DNA of 64,000 bases from Oxytricha trifallax. Lineage: Eukaryota > Ciliophora > Spirotrichea > Sporadotrichida > Oxytrichidae. Location: contig ARYC01001143.1 of assembly GCA_000711775.1 (NCBI GenBank), positions 1-64,000 of the forward strand. The letters are read 5' to 3'. Positions 11,220 through 24,249 of this stretch are shown here, piece after piece. The translations under genes were made by a program, and so were the position numbers. A model generated the notes under the pieces. That model had not been told where the DNA came from, did no database searches, and saw only the letters and a program-made list of their open reading frames with translations. Within the stretch, counting starts at the first letter, position 1, and each line of letters opens with the position of its first letter.

Positions 11220-12045
11220 TTATTTATTTTTATAATATATCATAATAAAGATTGCAATATATATAATAAAAATAGACTAATAAAATGAATATTTAGATTA
11301 ACGAATTTCTTAGATTGATATTATTTAAATAATTTTTTGTTGTTCTAATAATTGGACTTACGCATCAACTCATACATAAATTATAAGTTTTTAAATTATA
11401 AGTTTCTCTCGAATGTTTAATTATTAAAAATTTAATTTAATTTATTTTAATTATACTACTATGCACATATTTTAAGATTTTCTTTAAAAAGGGGTTCTAA
11501 GACCAATCGTAAAAGTACCTCATAATAGAATCCCTAACAATCTGTATTGATTTAGAGTAAGTAGAAGAGGAACTTTAAATAAATATTATATTATAGTTTT
11601 CATTAAAATTAAATCTTAATATGATATGCTTAAATTTTTTATATAAATTTTTTAGGTGAAGACTTTATTTTTTATTTTTCAGCAAAAAATTCTTTTGCTA
11701 ATTGAAATTTAATAAATTTATTTATAATAAGCTAAATAATTATTTTACTAGAATATAAGTAAATATCTAAAATTTTTAATATATTATTTATCAAACCTTA
11801 GATTTTAAGTATACTAGGCTATAATAGAAATTGCTTTATTTTTATTGTACTTTTTAATATCATTTTATTTTAATATTATATACATGAAATAAATTTAGCC
11901 TAAATTCAAATGTTAATTTAAGTTTTGAATTCTTTGAAATTTCTTTTTAATTTTTTGATTCAAATTTTAAATACTATTGGCTTATAAAATTAGATACGCT
12001 AAATCTTTAATTATTTACTCCCAAATTTTAATTATAATTAAATAG
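11220..12045. other. A+T-rich spacer, nothing recognised
   Basis: No family gene, repeat end or structured RNA was seen between gene D's 5' end and the TTAA-flanked element. Confidence 0.45.
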
Positions 12046-12051
12046 AATTAA

Positions 12052-12591
12052 CTGTTCACCCCGAGTCCATGACCTTTTAAAAATTATTTTTTCTATAAAA
12101 ATTTTTTGTCCTGCGGTAGCTATTACATTAAATAATTTTAATGTATCAGACTGACATCGTCCGTCTCCCATTTTAGTACATGCTCCCAAACAAAAATATT
12201 AAATATGCTTAAGAATTTATTTTTTTATTTATATTATCAAATTTGCATAAATTATAATAAACGTTCACATTGATATTACTTCTATTAAGTTAAAGACAAT
12301 ATTCTTATGAAGTAATTAGAATCAGTTAAATAAGGAATATTCTGATTAACTAAATAGAAGTAAATCTAATTGAACGTTCATCCTAATTATCTATATTTAA
12401 ATGGTAATCTTAATATATAAATATATTTTTAAGAATATATAATATTTTCCTATGGGAGCATGTTTTAAAAATGAAGACGAACATAGTGAGTTTGATGAAA
12501 AAAAATCATTTTATGTAATTGCAGTCCGCAAGAAAAGAAATTTTTATTGAAAAATTTTTATTTTTATAAAGTGGGTTCTCGAGGTGAACAG
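12052..12591. mobile_element. 540-bp inverted-repeat element flanked by TTAA
   Basis: The ends are CTGTTCACCCCGAG and, inverted, CTCGAGGTGAACAG. The two halves remain alignable inwards for well over 100 bp (for example CATGCTCCCA on both arms). Both sides carry TTAA (12048-12051 and 12592-12595), the target duplicated by piggyBac-class transposons. Oxytricha-type domesticated enzymes are not of this class, so the assignment rests on the TTAA alone. No coding capacity; probably a MITE. Confidence 0.7.
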
Positions 12592-12612
12592 TTAATTTAG
12601 GGAATATTGATT

Positions 12613-13613
12613 GTTATTGTGTTCCGCCCCGCAGATCCCCTCCCCACCCCCTCCCCAATCTCCGGTCGACCGAGACCCCCTCCCCGCCCCCTCCCCCACC
12701 TCCTAAAATACCCCATTTCATATCAAATTTTGTACCTAGAGGGTCTAAATCGATTTCCTTCTTGACATCTCGACATCATAAGCCTTATTTTATATATAAA
12801 ATTACATAAAATTTTCAAAATTCTTTATTTCAATGTTAGTGCCTTATATGATATAAATTTTAGGATTTTATAAGTTTCACTATCTTTGTCAACCATTTTT
12901 AACACTTTCTCAATAAAATATAAATTAAAAAAACTTTTCTATTGAATAATATGTGAATTTTATTTCTAAATTAAATCTATATACTATATTATAAAAATTT
13001 ATTTAAATATATTTTATCCCTTAAATCAACTTCATTCGACATAATTCGAAAAAAAAATTTGATTAATTTTTTAAGTTTTTAATTTTCGATAATTTATAAA
13101 ATTATGAAAAATGTATTAACCAAAATGCGAAAATTAAAAACTTAAAAAATTAATCAAATTTTTTTTTCGAATTATGTCGAATGAAGTTGATTTAAGGGAT
13201 AAAATATATTTAAATAAATTTTTATAATATAGTATATAGATTTAATTTAGAAATAAAATTCACATATTATTCAATAGAAAAGTTTTTTTAATTTATATTT
13301 TATTGAGAAAGTGTTAAAAATGGTTGACAAAGATAGTGAAACTTATAAAATCCTAAAATTTATATCATATAAGGCACTAACATTGAAATAAAGAATTTTG
13401 AAAATTTTATGTAATTTTATATAAAATAAGTTTTATGATGTCGAGATGTCAAGAAGGAAATCGATTTAGACCCTCTAGATACAAAATTTGATATGAAATG
13501 GGGTATTTTAGGGGGTGGGGGAGGGGGCGGGGAGGGGGTGGGGGAGGGGGTCTCGGTCGACGGGAGATGGGGAGGGCGGTGGGGGAGGGGATCTCGGGCG
13601 GAACAGTTATTGT
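12613..13613. mobile_element. 985-bp near-perfect foldback element with GC-rich tips and 7-8 bp target duplication
   Basis: The direct repeat GTTATTGT flanks the element at 12613-12620 and 13606-13613. The tips read TGTTCCGCCC and GGGCGGAACA. Arms of about 470 bp pair almost perfectly around a loop near 13089-13127. The outer 100 bp are C-rich on one arm and G-rich on the other. It starts only 18 bp after the TTAA-flanked element. The near identity of the arms suggests recent formation or arm correction. No protein gene of its own; the Pro-rich minus-strand ORF there is an artefact of the C-rich tip. Confidence 0.85.
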
Positions 13614-14259
13614 AATACATCAATTGAGTTTAAAATTTGAAATGCCAAAATCACAAATATTGTTGTTTCAATAGATTCAAATTCTTAAATTGAAAACCTA
13701 CATTATAATATGTTTAGAAAATATAGCTTATTGATTTTTATTTTATTTCTATATAGCTAGATTTATTATTTTAAATAATTAATTTGAATTTGAAATCATT
13801 CACTAATTATGCTTCATTATAAAACGAATATTTGTATGAACTATGAAATCATAGCATTCTTATGATTAGTATGATATTATTATTAATTTATAAATTATTT
13901 ATATTGCACTAAATTAAAATATATTAAGAATTAAATTTTTATCAAGTGAATCTAACTTTTATAATTTTTAAATTTTGACTAAATTTATTTATCAAGAGGT
14001 ATTATTTATCAATTAATTAAATAATTTTAAATTAAAAACGTTTAGCAGGAAGGATTTTAATTTTTGTTATAGGAAATAAATTTGTCAAACTTTATAGGAA
14101 CTCCGACTTGCTTGAGTAATTAAATATAAACTGTTCATATTTGTAATTATATGCTCCTATTTAATATTTTGAGAATAGTTAATTAACTTAACGTAAATTA
14201 CATTATATTTGAAAAAAAACTCTTAGTTAATATTGTTTTATAGAATTATTGTAAAAAGA

Positions 14260-14760
14260 GTAAATATTATTGAAAAAAATTTTACACAAGAATATTATTG
14301 AAATTCATTTGAAATTGGAAAAATTATAATTAAATTAATTCAACATAAATCAAAATGGTGGCAATTAAAGTTGACCAATTAAAATGATCTTGGGTTCATT
14401 CAAAGGAAAATTAAAAATCAGCTGTACTTTTATTTGCGGTAGTATTTTATTTCCTTCCTGGAATGAGATAACTCTATTTTAATTTAACATCTCTAAATTA
14501 ATAGTTTGTTACCCTCAAATTTAACAAAAGTTATCTCACTCAGGCATGAGATAAATTTGTACTTAAATAGTAAAATCCAGCTAATTTTGAATTTTTCTAT
14601 ATAATAAGCCCAAGATCATTTAAATTGGACAACTATACTGACAATATTTTTTTATATTTTTAATTGATTTAATTATAATCTTTTAAATACGAATATGTTC
14701 CTACAATAATATTTAAATATTAATTCAATGAAATTGCAATAAATATTATTTTTTAATTTT
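14260..14760. repeat. Imperfect inverted repeat (old foldback/MITE)
   Basis: The clearest paired segments are CCAATTAAAATGATCTTGGG at about 14385-14405 and its near-complement at 14611-14631, plus GAGATAAC repeats inside. Similarity continues outwards to about 14260 and 14760 at lower identity. No target duplication was identified. Confidence 0.55.
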
Positions 14761-15515
14761 TATTTAAACTGACATTTCATTAAATGAAATGAAAAAATAG
14801 TTTAATTATTAGATGAGATGTGTATATAAACTTTGTTAAAATTATAGTTTTAATGAAAAGTATAAAGGCAATTATTTTTGTCTCCATTCAATAATTAAAA
14901 AATTACTATCCATTAAAATGGAGTGAGAATTGAGTAGATTATATATTTCTTATTCGTTTTATTAAAAGTTTAGTTAGATTTAGATTATTATATATATATT
15001 TTATAAAAGTTAAGAAAAAATGAAATGATTGACTTCCTCTTTTTTTAAAGCTTTCATATTTGAAACTTATAAAATTTATAATTTAAATAAAATAAATATA
15101 ATTTACCAATAATAATTTTCTCAAATCATTCTAATATTGAAAAATATATATTATCTCATTTTAAACTTATTTGTTTATAAATTTCTTTGTAATTTGTAAG
15201 GTTTTGAATTTGAATTTATTTAAAATAATAGTGATTTGTATATTATAAATCATTTAATAAAATATTACTAAGAATAAAAAAGTCAAGAAAAGTAAAAAAT
15301 AAATAATTAAGTAGCTTATTCCATTATTTTTTAAGGTAAGTATTGATAGTTAATCTTTAAACAACACAAATAATAGCATAATTATTAAAAATTTAACATT
15401 ACTTTGAATAAAATATACATGTATTAAAGACGTACCAGTAAGTCTATAAAATGTCATAGTATTATAAATTTTAAATATTTGTATAAAAAACGGATAAATC
15501 ATTAGTAATTAATAG
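14760..15515. other. A+T-rich spacer downstream of gene E
   Basis: No gene was seen. The last 170 bases resemble the 3' flank of gene D. Confidence 0.45.
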
Positions 15516-15518
15516 GTA

Positions 15519-15549
15519 ATTGGAAAACCAATCATAGGAAAAACAAACA
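15519..15549 (-). promoter_or_regulatory. 3' T-loop hairpin motif after gene E
   Basis: Nearly the same sequence as the motif after D, 22 bases beyond E's stop, but with mismatches in the lower stem (GTTTG against CCAAT). Confidence 0.55.
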
Positions 15550-15570
15550 AATTTAAATATTATATTATAA

Positions 15571-16320
15571 TCAATAATAATTTTCAATCTTTAATTCAAA
15601 CTCTTTACCCAACTTCACCATGAATTTCTACATTTCTTGCTATAATTCAATTTTTTTATCTAAATTTTAACTCTTAATCTCATCATCAATGAATTTCTCC
15701 ATTTTAGCTTTTGATATAACATTTTAATTTACAGATAACGAGTAAATTTACGGTCGCATTTATTATATCTTTTCCACTTTCTCTTTGGTTTGAGTAATAT
15801 TTGATTGTAAAATCATTTAAAATTCTTAAGAAATTTCTAGCAACCCATAGTCATTCTATGTTTTGAACATCTCTTTTAACTTCTCGATTTTTTATTGAAT
15901 AGTTTCATTCTCGACTTAAAGTTTTCCAATTTTAGATTCGAGCTCCTTATACTAATTTTTAAGTTCATCAAATGAAAAAATTTAAGTTTCTTGCTTAGTA
16001 AGCTTTTAAATTTTGGCATTTTGTTCATGTATTTATTTCTTTTGATAAGAGATTTATAATAAGGCGTTATGTATTTGAGCATTTAACTAAGCATTTGTTT
16101 CTACAACAACTTTCTGAGCTAACACTTTTTTGTCAAAGCATAAGCTACATAAAAATTAGAAAATGTTTGGGTTATATTGAAACTTGTCTAGAACATCTTT
16201 TAAATTTTTATTTTATGCAGGTGATAATTCAAGATAAGAAAAGAGATGGTATTTTGAGCATTTACTATTACATGAGGAACAAAGATACTGAAAATCATTA
16301 AGGTACTAGAATTTTGACAT
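15571..16320 (-). CDS. Family gene E: intact Cys4/coiled-coil protein, 249 aa
   Basis: The frame is open from ATG 16320 to TGA 15571-15573 with Gln for TAA/TAG. The start MSKFQYLNDFQYLCSSC has C14, C17, C21, then C58 and C61 (FLCSLCF). The middle is helical and Gln/Glu/Lys-rich. The tail has VISKAKMEKFIDDEIKSQNL and lacks the Pro-Gln motif (GKEFEL instead). It is the closest paralogue of D, next upstream in the same-direction array. Function unknown. Confidence 0.8.
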
Positions 16321-16324
16321 TATT

Positions 16325-17375
16325 TGTTAATATTTATTATAAGAATGTAAAATCATAATGAAATAATGATTTACCAATATCTGAACATTTAAATATAAAT
16401 AACGATTAATTCGGGAATCTAATAATTAGCTAAGATATAATATTCAGAATTAATATAATTAAGATTTTTATAAAATATAAAATTAGTAAGAATAAATTTA
16501 TACGATATTATGATAAGAATGTACCATATTAAATTGTTATTTATTAAAATTGTTATAAAAACTAAGTTTAAATTAATTTAATATATTTCTTTTCCATTTA
16601 ATTTAATCAGATAAGTCTATAGTTTATAATGAGTAGAACAAAAATATTATTTTATTATGTTTTTATTTAAGCCAATAGAAAATTTATCACTTACTCAATA
16701 AGTTTTTTTTAAAATTAAACAAAATTTTAAATCTTTAATAAATGCGAAAAAATAATTATTAAAACTCAAGAAATGTGCATTTACTTGGCTCTTAATTTTT
16801 GCTAATTTTAACTTTAGTATAACGATACTATATACTATAATTGTAACAGCTAGATAAACTCAAATTTACATAAAGTTAATTTTTAATTTTAATACTACAA
16901 TACTTTATAAATTAATTATATATTATGTAAATAGAAATGTTAAATCAATTGCAAAACATTAACTTACAATAATACTTTTATTCAAAATTAAACTAATAAT
17001 TGTTTTCATTTATTTACATTTAAATATTCACAGTTATTATGTAATTTTATTTCGCAAAAAATTAAGCATTAGTTACTCATCATAATTGAATCAATAATTT
17101 TTAAATTCAAATTTCATTGTTAATAGAAAGTTAAATGTTGATATATATTAAATTTTAATAGGTTACCTTCGAATAGATGAAATAATAAAAATAAATTGAA
17201 ACAAATCTTCAGTTTATGCATTTAAAAAAAAACAAATATAATAATCGAAGAAAATGTATATTCATTTATAATTTTAAAATTAATTGGTAAAATAAAAAAT
17301 TATAGCAGCATAAATAAAATATTAAATTCCTCAAATTATATACCATATTTATTTTAAAAATTTAATTAAAAAATA
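16325..17375. other. A+T-rich spacer, nothing recognised
   Basis: Lies between the 5' end of E and the 3' end of F. No coding or repeat element was seen. Confidence 0.45.
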
Positions 17376-17379
17376 AGGT

Positions 17380-17409
17380 GTTGGAAACCAATTACTGGAA
17401 AAAACCAAC
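17380..17409 (-). promoter_or_regulatory. 3' T-loop hairpin motif after gene F
   Basis: GTTGG/CCAAC stem, T6/T3 internal loop, then CCA/TGG inner stem. It begins 19 bases after F's stop and is well formed. Confidence 0.65.
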
Positions 17410-17427
17410 ATATAACATATTTAATAA

Positions 17428-18201
17428 TCATTGTTAAGTTTCATAATTTGCCTTCGCTGTTTAAGGTTCTTTATCATACTTCATAATAAATTTCTAAATT
17501 TCATGCATCAATTCAATCTTCTTATCAAGATTTTAACTCTTAATTTCTTCATCAATGAACTTCTCCATTTTAATTTTTGACGTCACTTTTAATGGATCAA
17601 AATCACCATATATTGATTGTATTTATTGACTGACTAATTTAATTCTCTTAATGTTTTCTTTAGTCTCATCAATGTTAACTTTCACAATACTTTCGAATTA
17701 TTTCGAGATTTCTAGTAATCCATCTATTTTTTAGGAGTTAAATGTTTCCATCAACTTTTCAGTTTAGCTTTGTATACCTTAATTCTCTGAATATTCTGTA
17801 AACTGATTAATTTATAACTCAAGCTAATTATAATCACTTTTAGTATCTTCGAATGAAAACATGACTTTCTATTGGTATGATAAATCTTCCACTTTTTTAT
17901 TCAATTCTTTAATTTCTTTCTTTTGTACTTCTATTTCCTATTTTGCTTCGTTTAACTGAATAGTTAGCGACTATACTGTTTCTTAAACAATCTTCTAATT
18001 TAGAATCCTTGTATTATAGCAATCATTACAGAAGAATTGAAGAGTACAGGGTTAATTTTTTAAATGATTTAGAGCATCTTCCACACTTTTAACGAAAAAT
18101 GGAAATAACTCAACTTGTGAAAAGATTCGATACATTAAGCATTATTTTCTGCATAAATTACAAATGAATTCTTTATAATTGTGGTATTAAAATGTTGCCA
18201 T
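17428..18201 (-). CDS. Family gene F: intact Cys4/coiled-coil protein, 257 aa
   Basis: The Gln-code frame runs from ATG 18201 to TGA 17428-17430. The start MATFQYHNYKEFICNLC gives C14, C17, C21 and the second pair FFCNDCY gives C58, C61. The coiled-coil-like body includes EIEVQKKEIKELNKKVEDL near residue 105. The tail has SKIKMEKFIDEEIKSQNLDK and a DKEPQ motif. It lies in the head-to-tail array between E and G. Function unknown; the exact Cys spacing shared with D, E, H and I is the strongest evidence that it is a real folded domain. Confidence 0.82.
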
Positions 18202-18209
18202 TTTTTTGT

Positions 18210-19015
18210 ATTTAAAAATATTATAAATTACTTAATGACGTAAATTAATTGATTGAATAATAAAAATGAATGTTTAAATCGAAAGCTTTTGAAATGTTTA
18301 ATAAAAATTTTCTGATTCTATTAATTAGACTTTTTTAGTAATTATTTTTTTTATTATTCTAAGGATTATTTTTTACAAGCTAGTATTATTAAATTAATTA
18401 AGTTTTCATAATTTATTTAATTAATTTTTCTACCTTGAAATTAGGCAATTTAAAAAAATAAACAATGAGAATAGTATATTTTACTTTTTCTAAACAGGTT
18501 TGTTAAGCTAAAATAAAATAATATTTTAATTATAGAATATTTATTTAAAAAATAAACAATAAAGATCCTACTTGCCTTGAAAACAAAAAATAATCTTTAA
18601 ATTATAAAGTAAACTTATCTTTTATGATAAAATAACAATATATTTGTGTTAATTTCCCATTAATCCCTAACTTTTAAAATACATTTTAATTAATTAAATT
18701 AAACTTAGATTATCTTTGAAATTATAGCAAATATTATTTTGATGATTTTAATAATTTAAATACAAATAAACTTCTAAAAACATCAATTTGATGATAAGAT
18801 TTATAAACAAATATTCTAACTTAATAAATCCTCAATTAATGAGACTAATTGACATGATTTATTTTCCCAAATCTTAAAAATTTAATTTTCTAATTCTTAT
18901 TCTGTAGTTAACATAATGAAAATATCATATTTGAGTCTATAACAAATTTATTTATATTTTTAATAAAAATAGTTATCTAAATTTTAATTTTTAAGTAAAA
19001 TAAAATTAATTGTTT
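18210..19015. other. A+T-rich spacer, nothing recognised
   Basis: No gene or structured repeat was seen between genes F and G. Confidence 0.45.
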
Positions 19016-19019
19016 TTGT

Positions 19020-19047
19020 GTGAAAACCTACATAGGAAAAACCAAAA
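19020..19047 (-). promoter_or_regulatory. 3' T-loop hairpin motif after gene G
   Basis: The GG-T5-CC ... GG-T4 core is kept, but the outer stem is eroded. It begins 25 bases beyond the G stop. Confidence 0.45.
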
Positions 19048-19071
19048 CAATTTATTATTGTCTAAAAAGTA

Positions 19072-19809
19072 TCACTACCTATTTTCTATTTAATTTTCCC
19101 TTTAAAATTTGTGTTTAATTTTATATATCTCGTAAAATAAATCTGTCTTTTAATCCAATTTTTACTTTTTAATTTCCTCGTCAATGAATTCTAATATTTT
19201 TAATTTTGATGCCACTTCTGAGGGTACTTGATCTCCATATATTTCATTAATATTAGAATAGATTTATTAAGATTTTTCTATATACTGTCTCGAGAGATAA
19301 ATGCTTGACAATACTTAATTTTCAAATTATTTTATGATATTATGCAATGTCTAAATATTTTGTGAATGAAATAGATTTTACAATTTTATTTTTTCTTCTT
19401 AAATTGATTCTATTTGCAGTAATGAAAAATATTCCATAATTTTTTGCTCAATCTGCATGTATTATTTTTGAATATCATTAAATTGGAAAATACGATCCTA
19501 TTGGTATTTAAAATCTTCGATGATATCTTCCATGTTATCTATAAAATACCTGAAGTCAGGAATTTTTCTTAATTGTTATAAGTACTGCATTTGTGACTTT
19601 CCATAAGCGCATTAAATTTATGTTGAGATGTTCATTACGATTAAAACTATTATAATCTCAAACAATATTTAGAAAATCTTGATACATCTTGAAGTATTTT
19701 GTATTGGTTTTATACTTTTATTGAATTAATTAGTACTTAATTATTGTTAGATACATGGGCATGCATTTTTAGTACACCTTTAATTGTTATATTAAAATGG
19801 ATTCATTTT
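19072..19809 (-). pseudogene. Family gene G: N-terminal half decayed, C-terminal half open
   Basis: From about 19530 down to TGA 19072-19074 the frame is open and family-like (VASKLKILEFIDEEIKKQKLD near the end). The upstream part (19540-19809) keeps only scraps such as TAT-TGT in place of the second Cys pair and needs several frameshifts. The Cys domain is not intact. Position and direction match the array. Confidence 0.65.
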
Positions 19810-19814
19810 TTGTT

Positions 19815-20370
19815 TTAAATAAAATATATTTAATTTAATCATAATATGTAATTGAAAATAGCTCACTAATAAAATAAATATTTAAATCTTTTGAACTTTT
19901 ATTAAAATCAGAGATCTAATTATAATGTTGAAAAAATTAATTAAAAAACTATAACATTATTAATAATAGACCCATAATTTGCTTAACATATTAAATAATT
20001 AATTTAAATTTTCTACAAAATAAGAAAATTTATGGAAATTTAGAAGAATAATAAAAAGTAACTAATCAAATTAATAATTCATATATTTTAGCAAATAAAT
20101 AATTATATTCAAATATGAATAATTTTGTTTAAAAATTTTCAAGGAAAGTTTTTCATAAAATAAAGCTATACACTCAAATTTTTAAAGCATTACTAGTTAT
20201 TATGTATTAATTTATTAATACAACTTTAGAGTCATTAGTTAATAAACAAAATATTGTCTTTTGATAGGCAAATGTAAATAACAAAATTAATATAAAAATA
20301 AAATCTATAAGAAAAGAATAAATAAAAAATAATATATCGTAATATATTCCCTTAATTAAATGTAATCAAA
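19815..20370. other. A+T-rich spacer, nothing recognised
   Basis: No coding or structural signal was seen. Confidence 0.4.
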
Positions 20371-20379
20371 GTAACATCC

Positions 20380-20990
20380 ATATCCCTACTGATGTTTTTA
20401 AATAAATTTAAAACAATTATTTCAATTATACTTCATGGTTTGAGATTATGTAAACTGATTTTAAATACTGTCTCATGCATAATCATTCATATATCTTCCA
20501 ATAATTTCAATCTTTAATGTTTTTTTTCTTTTCCATTTTTTTAATTTTAAATTATTTCTCAATATTAATTGTAGCTTTTGAAATCATAAATTATAAAATC
20601 ATTGAAAAGTGTATCTCATCATAAGGGCTTTATTTACTCAATTGATCTCAGTTATTTTATTTTATTATTTTAATTTTAATGATAATAATTTTATACAGAT
20701 TAAACATCCTTATTCTGAAGTTTGTTAGTAATCGACGAAAATACATTATATTTTATATTTATGGTTATTTATAAAATTTATTTTTAAAAATGCAACACTG
20801 ACAATTGCTAAGTTCAATTCAGTTAAAAATTATTTCTTAATCATCAATATATTCTATAATTGGCATAAATTTATTAAATCTTCAAAAACATTTAAATAAC
20901 ATAAAATCCTTATATTACAATAGCATTTAACAAAAAAATATTTAATTGTAATAATTATTGAAATTTGAGAGATAAAAAATTTTTAAAATA
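20380..20990 (-). pseudogene. Possible heavily decayed family copy between G and H
   Basis: Scattered family-like words are readable on the minus strand, such as EINQVNKALM and ISKATINIEKQFKIKKMEK, resembling the IQ(S)xYGD...VxSKxKMExFID region of D-F. No continuous frame or Cys domain was found. Spacing along the array would fit a lost copy. Confidence 0.3.
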
Positions 20991-21034
20991 ATTAATATAT
21001 GGGTGCTAAAACTATGATATATTTTTTAATATTT

Positions 21035-21808
21035 TCATTTATATTTTACTTCATCCGCTTTCAATGTCTAAGGTTTTCTATCAATCCTCTCCATGAATTT
21101 ATTGATTTCCTTCAATAATTCAATCTTATTGTCTAAGTTTTAACTCTGGATTTCGTTATTAATGAACTCTTACATTTTAATTTTTGATGTCACTTCTTAG
21201 GAATCCATATCGCCATAGATTGATTAGATTTATTGGTTTACTTATTAAATTTTTCTAATGTTTGCTTTTGTCTAAGTTATGTTGGAAGATAAATAGTCTT
21301 CAAATTATTTTGAAATTTTTATTAAACCATTTAAATTATGAAAATTCAATGCTTCTTAGAGTTATTCAATGTTTGCTTATGCTGTACCGTTATTGATTTA
21401 AGTTTATAGTTTTTAAATATAAGATTCGAGTTCCTTATATTAATTTTGAATTTCATTGAATGAAAAAATGTGATTTTAAATATTTGTAGTTTGCTAAATT
21501 TTGATATTTAATTCATTTATTTACTTATTTTTAATTAAAATTTACGATTCTGCTTAGTTAATATTTGTGCTCAAATCAGAAAATGTTTGTTACACTATTT
21601 TCAAATTTAAGATTTTTTTGTTATAGCAATTGCAGCATAGAAATTGAAGAATTTTTTGGCTATATTTTAATCTTTCAAGAAAATCATTCAAATTATTAAA
21701 AAAATGAGGTGCTAATTCGTATTCTGAATAAATAAAATATTTTGAGCATTTGTTATTACAAGAACTGCAGATATACTATAATTCGTTGAGATATTGAAAT
21801 TTTGACAT
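21035..21808 (-). CDS. Family gene H: intact Cys4/coiled-coil protein, 257 aa
   Basis: The frame is open from ATG 21808 to TGA 21035-21037. The start MSKFQYLNELQYICSSC gives C14, C17, C21; the second pair CCNCY gives C58 and C61. The body is Asn/Gln/Lys-rich and helical. The tail has VTSKIKMQEFINNEIQSQNL and RKPQ. Unlike D-F and I, no T-loop hairpin is seen within 60 bases after the stop. Function unknown. Confidence 0.8.
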
Positions 21809-21814
21809 TAATTG

Positions 21815-22790
21815 ATGATAAATAAATTCCTAAAAGTAAAACTTAAATTATGTTGTGAAAAGATCAATAAAATGAATATTTATATAAATAGTTGTATTAA
21901 ATTCTTGTTCCATTAATTTGAGAAAAAAATTTCCAGTTATTATTTTTCTCAAAAAAATTATATAATTTTTAAATCACAAATTTTGAAGTTATAATCCAAA
22001 AATTTAATGCCTAACTCTTAATAATTTAGCATTTAAATTTGAAATAGTTTATTTTAAAATTGATGAAGTTATTATCCTCTTCTCAAAAAATAATGAAGTA
22101 AAAAAAGTAAATTTTTTTAGTCCATAAATGATTTAAATAATTTTGCAATAACAAATTATTTATATATTAATAATTAAACTTATTTTATTAGCTTTTTTTT
22201 GTTTACTTATATCAATAATATAATACTTATTTTATATAATGATGATTATATTTTTTTAATTAATGTTTATTATATTAATTCAAAATATATTAACTATACA
22301 ATTCTAAACTGTTTTGTTGAAATATTTAGATTATGAATATATTATAATATAATTTCTTATAGTTGTATAGTAACAACAAAATCAAAGAATCATATTAAAA
22401 TACAATATTTTTATTTTAATTAAGTTTAAGTATGAAAGCATTCAGAATTTGATCAGAAATTATATATTTAAAAAATATATCTCATTATTTTACATTTATA
22501 ATTAAATGCAATTAAATTTTAAATAATGGTAATAAATTGTAAATTTATAATTTAATATCCCTAAAATTGATCTTCAAGAGTGAATGATTATAAGTAAATT
22601 CGAATCTTTATAATTAATTAACCTTAAAGTAGATTAATTTGAAAACACCTTTGCATGTGTAAAATTAAAACTAAAATTTTTAATTTTGAATATTTATATA
22701 AAATAAATACCTCCAAAAGAAGTTTACTAATTAATTTATACATATTTGTAAATCTTTAAATATATTAAATAAAAAAAAGATTTATAGTTA
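21815..22790. other. A+T-rich spacer, nothing recognised
   Basis: Lies between H and I. No gene, hairpin or repeat end was seen. Confidence 0.45.
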
Positions 22791-22795
22791 TTTGT

Positions 22796-22825
22796 AAAAC
22801 CTACTTGAGGGTAAAACCCCAACAA
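22796..22825 (-). promoter_or_regulatory. 3' T-loop hairpin motif after gene I
   Basis: GTTGGGG-T4-ACC ... GG-T4-AC: the core order is kept, with substitutions. It begins 8 bases after I's stop. Confidence 0.5.
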
Positions 22826-22832
22826 CCATAAT

Positions 22833-23588
22833 TCATTAATTAGTTACACTAGCTGCTTACAATATCTAAGGTTACTTATCCTATTAAATTTTCAATTGTT
22901 AGATCTCTTATAAAATTTCTCTCTTCATTTCTAAATTTAAATTTTTAATTTCCTCATCAATGCAATTTTAGATTTTTAATTTTGATGTCATTTGTAACGA
23001 ATTTTTTTCTCCATAAAAAATTTATTAAAGGTGAGACCTCATTTATTCGATTTTACCCCATATTTTCTATAGTTTGATTTAAGTTTGATTCCAATTCATT
23101 TTCATATTATTTTGATATTCTTTGAATCCATCGATATTCTGCTAATTGAAGGTCTCCAATAACTTTTAACTCTTTGTTTAGATTATGTCATTTTCTAGAA
23201 AATGCATAAATTTGCTAATTTATTTTTCTAAATACTTGAATTGTTTATGAATATCGTGAAATTAGAACATGCATTTCTATTACTATTTTGCTGATTCTAT
23301 GAAAGAGACCATGTCACTTATTTATTTAATTTATTCAGCGTTTTCTTATCTTCGTTATTTTACTGTTTCTGAAACTATCGGGAGATATAGTAATTTCTTG
23401 TTATAGCAATTGACACAATAAAATTATAAATAAGTCTATTAAGATTTTAATAGATCTGTAATATTCAATATAGTTTTATAATGGACTGCTTCTATTGTTA
23501 AATTAGTAAATAGATAATATTTTTAGCATTATTTTTTACATATATAGCAAACATACTGTTGGTTTTATTAGTATTAAAATAATGCCAT
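22833..23588 (-). CDS. Family gene I: intact Cys4/coiled-coil protein, 251 aa
   Basis: The Gln-code frame runs from ATG 23588 to TGA 22833-22835. The start MALFQYQQNQQYVCYIC gives C14, C17, C21; the second pair FYCVNCY gives C58 and C61. The coiled-coil-like body follows. The tail has MTSKLKIQNCIDEEIKNLNL and a DKQPQ motif. The Cys spacing is identical to D-F and H although overall identity is modest, which argues for selection on the domain. Function unknown. Confidence 0.8.
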
Positions 23589-23594
23589 TTTTTT

Positions 23595-24245
23595 ATAAAT
23601 TAAAATTTTATAAAAATAATATTAAATTATATTAATAGTTTACTAAAGAAATGAATATCAAAAAAATATTCATTAATTAAGTTAATTATGATGATTCTAT
23701 TTATTAGATTTAGGAAATAATTTATAAAAGAAATTAGCATTTCATTTATAACCTAGATTAGCGTTAATTTTGTTAATAAAATGGTTTGATGTTTATTAAA
23801 TAAAAGATATTACAAATTTATTTTTTATTTTAAAAGAAACTTGTTTATGAATAACTAATTCATTTTAATACTATTAAATTTCATAACATGAAGTAAATAC
23901 ATTGTTATAAAAGTAACTTCCTATTTTATGTAATTCAATTATTATTCTTAAAAAAATTTAATTTAAATTTATATTATTCTTTGATCAATTCTGGTCAAAA
24001 ATTTAAATTTATGAACTCTACTCTAATTCTAAGATATTCATACCATGTGTTGTTAATAAAAAAAAAATTGCATCGTTATTAAAAATTATTATTTAAAAAA
24101 ATATTCCATATTAATGAAAATATTTTTATTAAAATAATTACTTTTTTCATTATTTAATTCATTCTAAAAGAAATCACAATTTAATTTATATAAATAATTT
24201 TCGTAAATTAATTAATAATTAGGAAAACTTAGATTATAGGTTGTT
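23595..24245. other. A+T-rich spacer, nothing recognised
   Basis: No coding or structural signal was seen. Confidence 0.45.
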
Positions 24246-24249
24246 GATA

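Noticed and set aside
13417..13623. Pro-rich minus-strand reading frame
   Set aside because: It is the C-rich tip of the foldback element read as codons; the matching left arm gives the same composition, and no start context or homologue supports it.
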